This document shows positions 18,439-26,769 of a stretch of 64,000 nt of DNA, piece after piece; the first letter of the stretch is position 1, and every line of letters starts with the position of its first letter. Source of the DNA: an uncultured Verrucomicrobia subdivision 3 bacterium (GTDB lineage Bacteria > Verrucomicrobiota > Verrucomicrobiia > Limisphaerales > DASXHY01). The position numbers were made by a program, and so were the translations under genes. The DNA is taken from the NCBI GenBank assembly GCA_937890005.1, contig CALBZA010000006.1, positions 37,496-101,495 on the forward strand, read 5' to 3'. The notes under the pieces are model-generated. The model did not search any database and had not been told where the DNA came from. It saw nothing but the letters and a program-made list of their open reading frames with translations.

Positions 18439-20427
18439 TCAGGTTCGCGCGAGAACACTTCGTATCCGGGAAATCATCTCCTGCTGCGACATTTCCTGCG
18501 GCAGCATTGCATCGACCTGCTGCAGCATCGACGTGTCAAACTCATCCTGGTTGCAGCCGGCAATTGCGAGAAAGGTTTTCACCGGCAGGTTCTCCGATTG
18601 AATCCGTCGCAGTAACGCAGCCTCTTCGGCACGCATTTTGGAACACACCAGCACGACGCCGCTGAAGGAATAATCCGGCGAATGAAGCGCCTCGATGGCG
18701 TCGTATTCGGGAGTGGCCGGAACCGCGTAAAATCCATTCGATCGGAGCAGCTCCTTGAAACGCCGCCGGGTTTCGCCGGGAAGCCCGACAACCAGAAGCG
18801 TGTGCCGCGTCATCGGTCCCTGTTCCTCCTGCTGTTGCGCTTCGGAGAAATCCGATTGCGCGAACCAGAGATGAAACGTGGTGCCGACCTGCTCCCGGGT
18901 TTCCACGCCGATCGCGACGCCATGGCGTTCAGCAAACAGACGCGCGTTGTAAAGTCCCAGCCCCGATCCCTTGCCAAGCGGCTTGGTGGTGAAGAACGGA
19001 TCGAAAATCGATTGCAGGTAACAGACAGGAATTCCAACGCCGGTATCCTGAACCGAAAGGCAGACCAGCGGCGCGCGCGGATAATCTCCGAGCATCGGAG
19101 TCTCCTCGGGCGGCTGATCGTGGAGCGATGTTTTGAATGTCAGGTTTCCGCCATTCGGCATCGCATCCGCGGCATTCAACGCCAGGTTCACAATCACCTG
19201 CCGCAACTCAACTGCATCCACATAAATCGGCAATTGTTGTTCGGCGAGCGACGCCTGCAAACGCAACCGCCGGCTGAGAACCTTTTGAAGCACCTGCGTC
19301 AGTTCAGCGGTGATTTCGTTGACGTCATGGTAATTCTTCTCGCCCGGCTTGCCCTGATGCAGCTGCCGGATGCGATGTGCCAGATCGCTGGCCTGTCCCG
19401 CGGTGCTTCGGATGAGACTCAACCCGCTTCGCAACGATTCGTTCTCGCCGAATTCGTGTTCGAACGTTTCGCTCAACGCAACGATTCCAGTGATGATGTT
19501 GCAGAAATCATGCGCGAGACCCATCGTCAGCGTGCCGAGGTTTTCCTTCCACGACATGTTGAGCAACCGACGCTCTGCAATCGTCTGCCGTGTAATGTCG
19601 AGCCAGATGCCTTCATAACCGAGAAGCAATCCGTTTTCACTCCGCACCGGCTGGCGATGTTCCCAGAGATAAGTGACGCGGCCGGTCTCAATGTGGCGAA
19701 TCCGATACGTGCTCGTGATTCCTTCCGGGGTTTGGCCCGGTTGACGCAACCGATCCATCAACGCGTCGGCATCGGCTTCGTGCACGACCTGCCAGAAATA
19801 ATTCGAAGAACGCCGCCATTCCGGAGCCGGAACACCAGTCAGTTCCTCAATCTTGGGGCTGACGAATGCAAAACTGAAATCGGGACGCTGGCTGAAGATG
19901 ATTCCCGGCCAGCGATGCATCAGATTGTCGAGCTGCGCTTCAGCGCGAATCAAGCGATGGAAAACCGCGTGGCTGGCAGCGCGTCCCCAGATTTCTTCAG
20001 GAATGGCTTCTTCCAAGTCCCGAACCGGAGGCAGCACGGATTCCATTCGAACGAATCGGATGCCATTGTGAAATGCCATTTCAACACCGAGCTTCTGCGA
20101 AGCCGCAGCCGTGCGCGCAGCGAGTTCCAGACGGTCAAACGGTGATGTTCCCAGAAGGAATTTTTCGAGTTCGATCAGCCAGGCAGGATGCTGTCCGCCG
20201 AGCACTGTGGAGAGTTTCGATCCTTTAAGATCAGATGGCCGCGATCCCAGCCATGTCGCGAGAGAGTCGTTAATGGAGACGATCGTGCCGTTCTCGTCCA
20301 GCACTGCGGTCCCTGCGGTGAGCCATTGCTGTGGGGCGCCGGAAGACTCAGATTCTGCTGCGGTGCCATCCTGCTCAATCGCGTTGATGGCGGCTTTGGG
20401 ATTCTCAGTCAAATGCGGGACGCTCAT
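18439..20427 (-). CDS. PAS sensor histidine kinase with degenerate C-terminal receiver
   Basis: 662 aa, soluble. A PAS-like domain (about 35-130) and a second PAS with PAC tail (about 165-285, DFSFAFVSPKIEELTGVPAP) precede the kinase core: H-box TMGLAHDFCNIITG, N-box NLALNAADAMPNGG, G1 DTGVGIP, F/G2 DPFFTTKPLGKGSGLGLY. The C-terminal ~115 residues have the alternating pattern of a receiver (HTLLVVGLPGETRRRFKELL ... GVVLVCSKM). The acidic pocket reads VVGLPG instead of V-D-D, and the phospho-acceptor position reads VCSKM. It is therefore a pseudo-receiver that cannot be phosphorylated in the usual way. First gene of the three-gene signalling operon. Confidence 0.92.
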   Translation of the reverse strand: MSVPHLTENPKAAINAIEQDGTAAESESSGAPQQWLTAGTAVLDENGTIVSINDSLATWLGSRPSDLKGSKLSTVLGGQHPAWLIELEKFLLGTSPFDRLELAARTAAASQKLGVEMAFHNGIRFVRMESVLPPVRDLEEAIPEEIWGRAASHAVFHRLIRAEAQLDNLMHRWPGIIFSQRPDFSFAFVSPKIEELTGVPAPEWRRSSNYFWQVVHEADADALMDRLRQPGQTPEGITSTYRIRHIETGRVTYLWEHRQPVRSENGLLLGYEGIWLDITRQTIAERRLLNMSWKENLGTLTMGLAHDFCNIITGIVALSETFEHEFGENESLRSGLSLIRSTAGQASDLAHRIRQLHQGKPGEKNYHDVNEITAELTQVLQKVLSRRLRLQASLAEQQLPIYVDAVELRQVIVNLALNAADAMPNGGNLTFKTSLHDQPPEETPMLGDYPRAPLVCLSVQDTGVGIPVCYLQSIFDPFFTTKPLGKGSGLGLYNARLFAERHGVAIGVETREQVGTTFHLWFAQSDFSEAQQQEEQGPMTRHTLLVVGLPGETRRRFKELLRSNGFYAVPATPEYDAIEALHSPDYSFSGVVLVCSKMRAEEAALLRRIQSENLPVKTFLAIAGCNQDEFDTSMLQQVDAMLPQEMSQQEMISRIRSVLART

Positions 20428-20702
20428 ACGTGTTTGCCTCTTCGCCGACCTTCTCCCGAAATATAAGCAGGTTCGTCACTGCGAGCTATTCCACAGGCAC
20501 CCCAGACCAAGCCCTGACGACGGCGGAAATTTGTGTCGGGCGATTCTCGTAACCCAGCGCACAGGCGAGACTTATACCGTTATCGAAGCGCCACAAGCAA
20601 GATCAAACACTGCACGAGTGCGGCGAGAGGCGAAATACGGGGAGCGATTCTCCCGTTTGAAATTCGGCGTGAAACAAAATTCGAGCGAACGCCAAGCCGC
20701 CC
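20428..20702. other. Gap between the signalling operon and the flagellar operon
   Basis: 275 bp that should hold the promoter of the kinase operon and the end of the fliS operon transcript. I see no convincing gene, no strong hairpin and no sigma-28-like promoter of the type found at the flagellar genes. Confidence 0.4.
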
Positions 20703-21095
20703 TCACGAGAAGGAAGTCCAGGATGAACCTGAAGCCGGTGCGTAAGAACGCTGAACCTGTCGCAACGTATGGCCAGTATGCTGAAGCTGGTTGAGCTGCG
20801 TCTGAACCGCCTTCTGCATGTCGCTCAGCCAGGCACTGTTCCGGCGTTCCAGTTCGATCAGTTCGCCGATCAGAAGGCGGATCGTGTTTTCCTCGGATGA
20901 AATGTCGCGTCCGAGCTGGACCCATTCATTGCGGGCTTCCTGACTGAAACGGATGATCGCGGGCTGCAGAGAGTGAAGCGATTTCTGGCATTCCTGAACA
21001 CGGGACCAGTTGTTGGTCCGGATCGCTTCGCCTTCGGCTTCCGCCAGGCGCCGCCATTCCCTGTAGGCCTCGTGAAGCTGTTCGCTGGCGCTCAT
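20703..21095 (-). CDS. FliT-like flagellar export chaperone candidate
   Basis: 130 aa, almost entirely helical with heptad-like spacing (EAYREWRRLAEAEGEAIRT, ELIELERRNSAWLSDMQKAV). It lies 5 bp downstream of fliS on the same strand. Size, helicity and position match FliT or FlgN type chaperones that bind FliD or hook proteins, but sequence identity to those families is too low for me to see directly. Functional call rests on context. Confidence 0.6.
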   Translation of the reverse strand: MSASEQLHEAYREWRRLAEAEGEAIRTNNWSRVQECQKSLHSLQPAIIRFSQEARNEWVQLGRDISSEENTIRLLIGELIELERRNSAWLSDMQKAVQTQLNQLQHTGHTLRQVQRSYAPASGSSWTSFS

Positions 21096-21100
21096 GATAT

Positions 21101-21547
21101 TTAGACGGCCGCCAGTTCGAGCTGCGGTTGCGAAACCGCCCCGGTGGCGAGAGTGGATTCAGCCTGTCCTCGCAGCATGGTTGCCCAGGCATCGCGGAGG
21201 ACGGTCAGATGTCCGATGACTTCTTTAATGCCTTCCGGACGTTTCTGAACATTGCTCTCCCAGATACGACGATCGAAATAGTCGTACAGCCGGCGCAGCG
21301 TCATGGCGAACTCTCCGCCCTGCTCCATGTTCAATGAAAGATTGAGCTCGCGGATAATGTCCATCGCGCGCTGAAGATTGTTGTGAACCGCCATGTTCGA
21401 TTCAGCGAGATCGCTGATCTGGAATCCGGCGAGACCTTTCTCAAGAAAACGGATGGCGCCATCGTAGAGCATCAGGACAAGCTGTCCGGGAGGCGCAGTT
21501 TGGGTTGCGATCTGGCGATATGACTTCCAGGGGTTGGCTACGTGCAT
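21101..21547 (-). CDS. fliS: Flagellar export chaperone FliS
   Basis: 148 aa. Cytoplasmic chaperone that binds the C-terminal helices of flagellin and keeps it unfolded for export. The family signature is plain: PWKSYRQIATQTAPPGQLV, LMLYDGAIRFLEKGL, NLQRAMDIIRELNLSL and LYDYFDRRIWESNVQK, with the final amphipathic helix VIGHLTVLRDAWATML. Normal length. It sits between the FlgM-like gene and the FliT-like gene in a sigma-28-type transcription unit. Confidence 0.95.
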   Translation of the reverse strand: MHVANPWKSYRQIATQTAPPGQLVLMLYDGAIRFLEKGLAGFQISDLAESNMAVHNNLQRAMDIIRELNLSLNMEQGGEFAMTLRRLYDYFDRRIWESNVQKRPEGIKEVIGHLTVLRDAWATMLRGQAESTLATGAVSQPQLELAAV

Positions 21548-21570
21548 GCGAAAGCGGGTTGGAGAGGACC

Positions 21571-21828
21571 TTAGTTAATGTTGATTGCGAGCAGTGCTGC
21601 GAGACTGTTCAGCACCTGATCGGGTGGGTATTGGACGTTCGCGAGCAGAGCCCTGGCTTGTTCCAGTTTCTCGCTCCGGACATCCGGAATCTCTCTCAGC
21701 TTGGCTTCGAGAGCAGTTGTGTTCGCGAAACTTGCGTCCTCCTCTACGCGCCTCACAGCATCCTGCCGTGTCACCGGCGGGGCCGGCTCGGGTTTGTTCA
21801 CCTTGTTCGTGTTGAACTCAATTTCCAT
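21571..21828 (-). CDS. FlgM-like anti-sigma-28 factor candidate
   Basis: 85 aa. The C-terminal half, DVRSEKLEQARALLANVQYP followed by PDQVLNSLAALLA, has the FlgM pattern (R-x-E-K-V-x-x-L-x-x-x-I-x-x-G-x-Y-x-x-D...I-A-x-x-L/M), and the N-terminal half is Pro/Glu-rich and probably disordered, as in FlgM. FlgM holds sigma-28 inactive until the hook is complete. First gene of the unit flgM-like - fliS - fliT-like, directly behind a sigma-28-type promoter, which is the expected feedback arrangement. The similarity is short, so the name is tentative. Confidence 0.55.
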   Translation of the reverse strand: MEIEFNTNKVNKPEPAPPVTRQDAVRRVEEDASFANTTALEAKLREIPDVRSEKLEQARALLANVQYPPDQVLNSLAALLAININ

Positions 21829-21874
21829 TCAAACTAACTCACAGTCTGGCAGGCATTTTTTCTTGCTGGATTGG

Positions 21875-21901
21875 ACATCGGAAACGGGAAGCGAAACTTG
21901 A
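21875..21901 (-). promoter_or_regulatory. Sigma-28-type promoter of the flgM-like/fliS unit
   Basis: On the minus strand: TCAA, 15 nt, TCCGATGT. Compared with the enterobacterial sigma-28 consensus TAAA-N15-GCCGATAA it keeps the spacing and 5 of 8 bases of the -10. The same TCAA-N15-NCCGAT form occurs upstream of both flagellins. Confidence 0.6.
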
Positions 21902-21912
21902 GCAAAAAATGT

Positions 21913-22581
21913 TTACCTTGCCGGAAGCGTTTCCAGAAGCCGGGCAATGGTGTATTGCCCAAAATAGCGCGGGCTGTTTTCCATCAGCCAATCGCCCGAT
22001 TCCATCGTTTTAAATTCGCTTTTTCGATAATGCCAGGCTCCGCTCTGTACGGAAGGGTTCCCGGCATCGAAAGTCTCATCGGCCGCCCAGAAAATCTGTT
22101 TGAACCGAACATCCACAAGCTTCATCCGCCATCCGACAGACAAAGGAGGGTGAGCCCTGAACGTGCTCAACTGACAGAAGAACACGGCATCGCACCCGGT
22201 CGCTTCGACAATTTTCTCCATGAAGTCGGCAGGAAGTGTTTCTTCCCCGCTCCAAAATTCACGGCCGGTAGCGCGCTGGACCTGCATCGGTGTCAGCGCC
22301 ACGACTTCAAACTTCCGGGTCTTGTTCAGTTCCGCCGCGACCAGGGGGGCAAGAGATTCGCGCCCTTCCACAAACGCGGAGCTTTCTTCCGGAATGGCGA
22401 CAGGCAGAAGAGCGATGCGGCGCATTTCGTCCGGAAGCCTGGAGCCTGCGACGAAAACGTTCTCCGGAACGAACGGCGGTCCCATCAGAGCCTGCTTCGA
22501 ATGCAACCAGCGGCAGCCGGTGGTTGCCATGACGAGGATCGCGGCGAAGAACAGGTTTTGAAATTTGAAGCAGCTTTTCAT
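21913..22581 (-). CDS. Putative lipoprotein in flagellar cluster, CsgG/LpoB-like fold suspected
   Basis: 222 aa from ATG 22581 (a TTG at 22608 is in frame). N-terminal lipoprotein signal MKSCFKFQNLFFAAILVMAT then lipobox TTGC. The mature part has the pattern of the CsgG/LpoB/FlgT-type alpha-beta fold: RRIALLPVAIP, LAPLVAAELNKTRKFEVVAL, then VEATGCDAVFFCQLSTFR and WRMKLVDVRFKQIFWAADET. It begins 13 bp after fliD, so it is probably cotranscribed. In other bacteria FlgT/FlgP-like lipoproteins stabilise the outer-membrane ring of the motor; that role here is only a suggestion. Confidence 0.7.
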   Translation of the reverse strand: MKSCFKFQNLFFAAILVMATTGCRWLHSKQALMGPPFVPENVFVAGSRLPDEMRRIALLPVAIPEESSAFVEGRESLAPLVAAELNKTRKFEVVALTPMQVQRATGREFWSGEETLPADFMEKIVEATGCDAVFFCQLSTFRAHPPLSVGWRMKLVDVRFKQIFWAADETFDAGNPSVQSGAWHYRKSEFKTMESGDWLMENSPRYFGQYTIARLLETLPAR

Positions 22582-22594
22582 CACAAGCGCGTGA

Positions 22595-24313
22595 TCACGA
22601 GCCGCCAAACTGTTTCATGAGATACTGGAGCTGCTGGTTGATGTTGGCCTGTGCCGTTTCCATCGCCACAAAGCTCGCTTTCAACCGGTCCTGCTCCGCC
22701 GTGAGCCGACGCTCCATGTCAGCAATCTGCTGATCCAGTGCCTTCACCCGGGAGTTGATGTTGTCCTGGTGCGCGACGAGCGTTCCGCCGTCGCCGATCA
22801 TCTTCTCGATCACCGCATCCAGCTTCACGCCGAGCCCGTTCGTGCTGTTCGTGAAGAAATCTTTGACGCTATTGAAGTTTGCGCTCAACGCCGCGTCCAG
22901 CTTGGCCTCGTCATCGAGCGTGATGGAATTGTTGTTGCCGCTCGTGTTGATGCCAAGGTCGGCGAGATGCTTCAGCGTTCCGGACAATTCCGAGAAAGTG
23001 GAATAAATGGTCTTTCGTAGAGTGTTGGAAATGTCACCGGCATCCCGTTCGTTCGCCAGGATCCCGGCTGTCACTTTCCCCTTCGCATCTGTCGAGCTGG
23101 CAGTTTGCGAATCGATCAGTGATTGAACGCGATTGTAGGCATCGACGAAATTCTTGATCGCCGTTTTGACCTTTTCGGTGTCGTTGCCAACGGAAACTGT
23201 GACGGTCGAATTCTCCTTCAACGCGGTCACCGACAATCCGGCAATGCCGGAACTTGCTTCAGTGATCGTGTTCGACTGGCTCACCATCGGATCGCCGCCA
23301 TTGACCGTGTAGATCAGATTATTTCCACGGTTCAACGCGCCCGACGCGAGACCCGTTGCCTCCAGAAAATTGCCGGTCACATCCTCCAGAGCGATGCCGA
23401 TGTCACCGGTCGCCTTGCTGGTGAGAATGAAGCGGTCGTTTGAAGTGTCGTAACTGGCCGTCACGCCGGCGCTGGAAGCATTGATGCGGTTTACAAGATC
23501 GTTCACGGTGTCCGTGCCGGCATTGAATGAAATGGAAACCCCGTTGATCTTGAATTCGCCTGCTCCGCTGCCGCCATCGGAAATCGCAGTGTTGAAATTC
23601 GCCTCCGAAAGAACCGACGTCTGGCGAATGCTGCCCAGCGCCGACGAACTGGAGACGGTTCCGGTGCCGTTGTTGTAGAGCCTCGCGGTCTGGAGAAAAT
23701 TGCTGGTGTCCGTCGCGCTGCCAAGAACGATCTCCCCAGCTCCTGAGAGAGAGAGCCGGTCTGTGTCAGGATCGTAGGAAGCCGAAACGGTATTGTTCGT
23801 CGCCGTGGAGATCTTCGTGAAAACATCCGCAAGGGTGTCAGATGTTTCGACGGTTACCTGTTTCCCGTTCACTGTAAAAGTACCTGCAGTGATGGCCGCG
23901 GGAAAACCGGCGCTGGAAAGTGTTACCCCCGAAACATCGCTGGTTTCGCTGAGCCGTTTGCCGGCGTTGACGGTTCCATTGATCTTCGACGCGGTGGCAA
24001 GCTGGGTGATGTTGAACGTGTAGGTTCCCGGGGCGGCTCCCTTGCTGGCTGAGACGGTTGCAGCGGAAACGTCGGACGAAGTTGCGGTGCGATTGTCGAA
24101 AAGCGTGGGGTCCTTGAGTTCCTTGATGCGCGTCTGGAGACTTGCCAGCTGCGACTTGACGTTGGTGTAGGCGGCATTCTTCTGGTTCAGGGTATATTGA
24201 TCCGCCTGAAGACGCTGCTGCGGCACACGACTGACCTCCATCATCTGGTCGATAAACGACGACCAGTCGAAGCCTGAGGCCAGGCCGGTAAGTGAAACGG
24301 TGGATGATGCCAT
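22595..24313 (-). CDS. fliD: Flagellar hook-associated protein 2 (filament cap)
   Basis: 572 aa. FliD forms the cap at the filament tip and guides flagellin polymerisation. The N-terminus SLTGLASGFDWSSFIDQMM then KNAAYTNVKSQLASLQTRI is typical FliD_N. The middle carries two flagellin-IN-like segments (LADVFTKISTATNNTVSASY and VNDLVNRINASSAGVTASYD). The C-terminus has FliD_C with a coiled coil (VKALDQQIADMERRLTAEQD) and a helical end. It lies about 130 bp downstream of the first flagellin, past a terminator hairpin. I found no matching sigma-28 -10 element upstream, so it may depend on read-through or on another promoter. Confidence 0.95.
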   Translation of the reverse strand: MASSTVSLTGLASGFDWSSFIDQMMEVSRVPQQRLQADQYTLNQKNAAYTNVKSQLASLQTRIKELKDPTLFDNRTATSSDVSAATVSASKGAAPGTYTFNITQLATASKINGTVNAGKRLSETSDVSGVTLSSAGFPAAITAGTFTVNGKQVTVETSDTLADVFTKISTATNNTVSASYDPDTDRLSLSGAGEIVLGSATDTSNFLQTARLYNNGTGTVSSSSALGSIRQTSVLSEANFNTAISDGGSGAGEFKINGVSISFNAGTDTVNDLVNRINASSAGVTASYDTSNDRFILTSKATGDIGIALEDVTGNFLEATGLASGALNRGNNLIYTVNGGDPMVSQSNTITEASSGIAGLSVTALKENSTVTVSVGNDTEKVKTAIKNFVDAYNRVQSLIDSQTASSTDAKGKVTAGILANERDAGDISNTLRKTIYSTFSELSGTLKHLADLGINTSGNNNSITLDDEAKLDAALSANFNSVKDFFTNSTNGLGVKLDAVIEKMIGDGGTLVAHQDNINSRVKALDQQIADMERRLTAEQDRLKASFVAMETAQANINQQLQYLMKQFGGS

Positions 24314-24387
24314 AACTTCTACGCTTTTCCATTACTTTCTACCTTCGGTCAAATCTGGCAAATGCTTCACCCTTTTTATGGCAAAAG

Positions 24388-24415
24388 CTCGGACGACGCC
24401 CCCGCGTCGTCCGAG
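24388..24415 (-). terminator. Terminator hairpin downstream of flagellin 1
   Basis: Perfect 11-bp stem CTCGGACGACG / CGTCGTCCGAG with a 6-nt loop. On the minus strand it is followed by CTTTTGCC, a short T-tract. Placed between the flagellin stop (24447) and fliD. Confidence 0.65.
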
Positions 24416-24446
24416 GTATTCACCATTTCAACCCGCTTGAGACTCC

Positions 24447-25250
24447 TTACGAGAGGAGACGCAGAGCGGACTGAGGAGTGGCGTTTGCCTGTGCCAACAT
24501 CGCCGTGCCTGCCTGGACAAGGATGTTGTATCGGGCAAATTGCGTGCTCTCCGCTGCGACATCGACGTCTTTGATACGGCTGTTCGCGGCCGAGAGGTTG
24601 TCTTTCAACACACCGAGCTGATCGCTGTACATTGTCAGGCGCGAGATATTCGCACCCACCGTGGAGCGGTCGGTTGCCAGCGTTTCAATCGCGGCTTTCA
24701 CGTTCGTCAACGCAGTCTGCGCGGCGGAGGCCGTGGAGACGTTCGAGCCGGTCGCGGTCGTGTAGGTCGCCGCACCGAGGTTCACTCCGCTCATGCTGAA
24801 GGTGTTGCCTTCCGAGTCGGTGGTGATGTTGTGAGCGTTGCCGTCGAACAGGCTGACGCCGTTGAAGTCCTTGGTGGCCAAATCGGTGATGTAGTTGGCC
24901 AGGGTCGAGAACTCTGAGTTGTACAGAGCGCGGTCCGAATCAGACTTCGTCGCGTCCTGCGCGAGAACGGCGAGTTCGCTCATACGGTTCAACGCGTCCG
25001 AGACCTTCTTCAGGAAGCCGTCCTGGGTCTGGTTGAACGAGATGGCGTTTCCGACGTTCGTGTTCGCTGCGGTGATACGGTTGATCTGCGCATCGAAACG
25101 CATGGAAACAGCGAGACCCGCGACGTCATCTTCAGGCGAAGTGATCTTCGAACCTGAGGAGAGACGAGCGAGGGACTTGCTCAACATGCTGTTGGATTGC
25201 GTAAGCAACCGTGAGCTGGTTTGTGCCGATATGTTAGTATTAATGACCAT
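24447..25250 (-). CDS. fliC: Flagellin 1
   Basis: 267 aa structural subunit of the filament. N-terminal D0/D1: MVINTNISAQTSSRLLTQSN, then LARLSSGSKITSPEDDVAGL and the LSELAVLAQDAT-like stretch MSELAVLAQDATKSDSDRAL. C-terminal D1/D0: LGVLKDNLSAANSRIKDVDV, then the conserved end ARYNILVQAGTAMLAQANAT. The central variable region is short, so only a small D2 remains. Ribosome binding site AAGGAG at 9 nt. Transcribed from a sigma-28-type promoter about 150 bp upstream. It is closely related to, and the same length as, the flagellin at 25794. Confidence 0.97.
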   Translation of the reverse strand: MVINTNISAQTSSRLLTQSNSMLSKSLARLSSGSKITSPEDDVAGLAVSMRFDAQINRITAANTNVGNAISFNQTQDGFLKKVSDALNRMSELAVLAQDATKSDSDRALYNSEFSTLANYITDLATKDFNGVSLFDGNAHNITTDSEGNTFSMSGVNLGAATYTTATGSNVSTASAAQTALTNVKAAIETLATDRSTVGANISRLTMYSDQLGVLKDNLSAANSRIKDVDVAAESTQFARYNILVQAGTAMLAQANATPQSALRLLS

Positions 25251-25257
25251 AACTACT

Positions 25258-25290
25258 GACTCCTTCCATGAGTCACCCTCTTTCGAGGGG
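25258..25290 (-). promoter_or_regulatory. Flagellin 1 leader: two hairpins enclosing the ribosome binding site
   Basis: On the minus strand, CCCTC-GAAA-GAGGG (complement 25276-25289) is followed at once by GACTC-ATGGAAG-GAGTC (complement 25258-25274). The second hairpin places GGA in its loop and the Shine-Dalgarno GGAG in loop and stem. Flagellin 2 has the equivalent pair, so the arrangement is conserved. A loop GGA over the Shine-Dalgarno is the classic CsrA target layout; binding here is inference. Confidence 0.5.
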
Positions 25291-25397
25291 TTTTATTACG
25301 CGACATCCCTGCCGCGAGGCGGACCTTTAAATAGGCGTCTGCCTGTTAATCCTTCCCAGCTGTTTGCGGTAGCCGGCGACCGTTTCCCGACGGCTCT

Positions 25398-25424
25398 GTA
25401 TCGGCAGTGACTGCCGGCACTTGA
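25398..25424 (-). promoter_or_regulatory. Sigma-28-type promoter of flagellin 1
   Basis: On the minus strand: TCAA, 15 nt, GCCGATAC; 3 of 4 and 7 of 8 matches to TAAA-N15-GCCGATAA with exact spacing. It predicts a leader of about 140 nt before the ATG at 25250. The rest of the gap (25425-25793) shows no gene. Confidence 0.75.
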
Positions 25425-25793
25425 GTGTCGAAATCTCTTTTGCCCGGAGGTTTTCAGTTTGGAACTCACCTTTTCGTGATCCCCGTCGAGACGCAGTGCG
25501 CGTCGCCGCTTTTTCAAAGGAGGCTGCAAACTGCGCCAAAAGTGGCGAGAACCGCCGTCGCGGGTAGAGCGGAGAGTCCATCACGATCTCATCCGCTCCA
25601 CCCGGAAAGTCCGGGCCGGCGTTCTTGTTTGCGTTGTGAAGACGATGCTTCATTTCCTTCCTCGAAATTTTCTACTCGGTCTTTTGCAGTTTGATTGCGC
25701 GGCCTTTGTGCGTGGCGGGTGGTTTCTTTTCCAGATTCCCCGGAGGCGGCTCACGAACCGCCCCCAGGGGTATGCCCACCTGCCAATTACTGA

Positions 25794-26597
25794 TCAGCTG
25801 AGGAGACGGAGGACGCTCTGAGGCATCGAGTTGGCCTGGGCCAACATCGCCGTTCCTGCCTGAACCAGAATGTTGTATCGCGCGTATTGCGTACTTTCGT
25901 CTGCAACATCGACGTCCATGATCCGGCTCTTTGCCGAGGTCAGGTTGTCCTTCAACACGCCGAGCTGGTCGGCGGTTGACGTGAGGCGCGAGATGTTTGC
26001 GCCGATCCCGGCGCGATCTGTTGCGAGCTGTGAGATCGCATTCTTGACGGCCTGCAGCGCGACGCCTGCGTTGGCGACTGTCGTGATATTCGCAGCGGTG
26101 GCCGTTGTGTAGGTGGTGCCGCCAAGATTGATGGCACTCATCTGGAACATGTTGCCTTCGCTGTCGATCGTGACTTCCAGAGCCGAGCCGTCAAAGAGGC
26201 TGACGCCGTTGAAGTCCTTCGTGGCGAGATCGCTGATGTAGCTGGACAGAGTTTGAAACTCCGCGTCATACAGCGCGCGGTCAGTGTCCGACTTGGTAGC
26301 ATCCTGGGCCAGGATGGTGAGTTCGCTCATGCGGTTCAGCGCCTTGGCAACCTTGTCGAGGAACCCGTCCTGGGTCTGGCTGAATGAGATCGCATTTCCG
26401 ATGTTGCTGGATGCAGCATCGATACGGCTCAACTGAGCAACGAAGCGAGTAGCCACAGCCTGTCCTGCAACATCATCTTCCGGGGAAACAATCTTCGAAC
26501 CTGAAGACAAGCGAGCGAGGGATTTGCTGAGCTTGCTGGTGGAATCCATGAGCAGGCGGGCGCTGCTCTGGGCCGACATATTTGTATTGATAACCAT
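25794..26597 (-). CDS. fliC: Flagellin 2
   Basis: 267 aa from ATG 26597, the start matching flagellin 1 (MVINTNMSAQSSARLLMDST) with GGAAAGAG as ribosome binding site; the frame is open further upstream but without flagellin features. The N-terminal and C-terminal D0/D1 domains are conserved (LARLSSGSKIVSPEDDVAGQ; ARYNILVQAGTAMLAQANSM). It differs from flagellin 1 mainly in the middle and at scattered positions, so the two are recent paralogues. Each has its own sigma-28-type promoter, so both are probably expressed. Whether they mix in one filament cannot be told. Confidence 0.97.
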   Translation of the reverse strand: MVINTNMSAQSSARLLMDSTSKLSKSLARLSSGSKIVSPEDDVAGQAVATRFVAQLSRIDAASSNIGNAISFSQTQDGFLDKVAKALNRMSELTILAQDATKSDTDRALYDAEFQTLSSYISDLATKDFNGVSLFDGSALEVTIDSEGNMFQMSAINLGGTTYTTATAANITTVANAGVALQAVKNAISQLATDRAGIGANISRLTSTADQLGVLKDNLTSAKSRIMDVDVADESTQYARYNILVQAGTAMLAQANSMPQSVLRLLS

Positions 26598-26599
26598 AT

Positions 26600-26633
26600 A
26601 CTCTTTCCGTGAGTCGCCCCTCGTGAGAAGGGC
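26600..26633 (-). promoter_or_regulatory. Flagellin 2 leader hairpins
   Basis: On the minus strand a stem GCCC...GGGC (complement 26616-26633) is followed by ACTC-ACGGAAA-GAGT (complement 26600-26614), which again puts GGA in the loop over the Shine-Dalgarno. The core ACTCAYGGAARGAGT is shared with flagellin 1 while flanking bases differ. Confidence 0.45.
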
Positions 26634-26742
26634 ATTGATTTTGCGCAGCGTCCTTGCTGCGGGTGAACACTTTCGTGGGCGGTTCACCGTTCTGCCCTGT
26701 CAGCTTTTCTGGTTGCTGACCACCTGTCTTGCGACACCAGAG

Positions 26743-26769
26743 CTATCGGACCTGCCTCTCCAAACTTGA
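26743..26769 (-). promoter_or_regulatory. Sigma-28-type promoter of flagellin 2
   Basis: On the minus strand: TCAA, 15 nt, TCCGATAG. Same -35 and spacing as the flagellin 1 promoter, 6 of 8 matches in the -10. Predicted leader about 140 nt. Confidence 0.65.

Noticed and set aside
17193..20145. Long plus-strand frames over the HD-GYP and PAS kinase genes
   Set aside because: Antisense of intact signalling genes; high-GC codon bias leaves the opposite frame open.
24314..24387. Possible sigma-28 promoter of fliD (TAAA-N15-GCCAGATT, minus strand)
   Set aside because: The -35 and spacing fit but the -10 keeps only GCC; too weak compared with the other three.
25740..25780. Terminator of flagellin 2
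   Set aside because: A GGCGG/CCGCC hairpin exists but the minus-strand flank is GAATCTGGAAAAG, without T residues.
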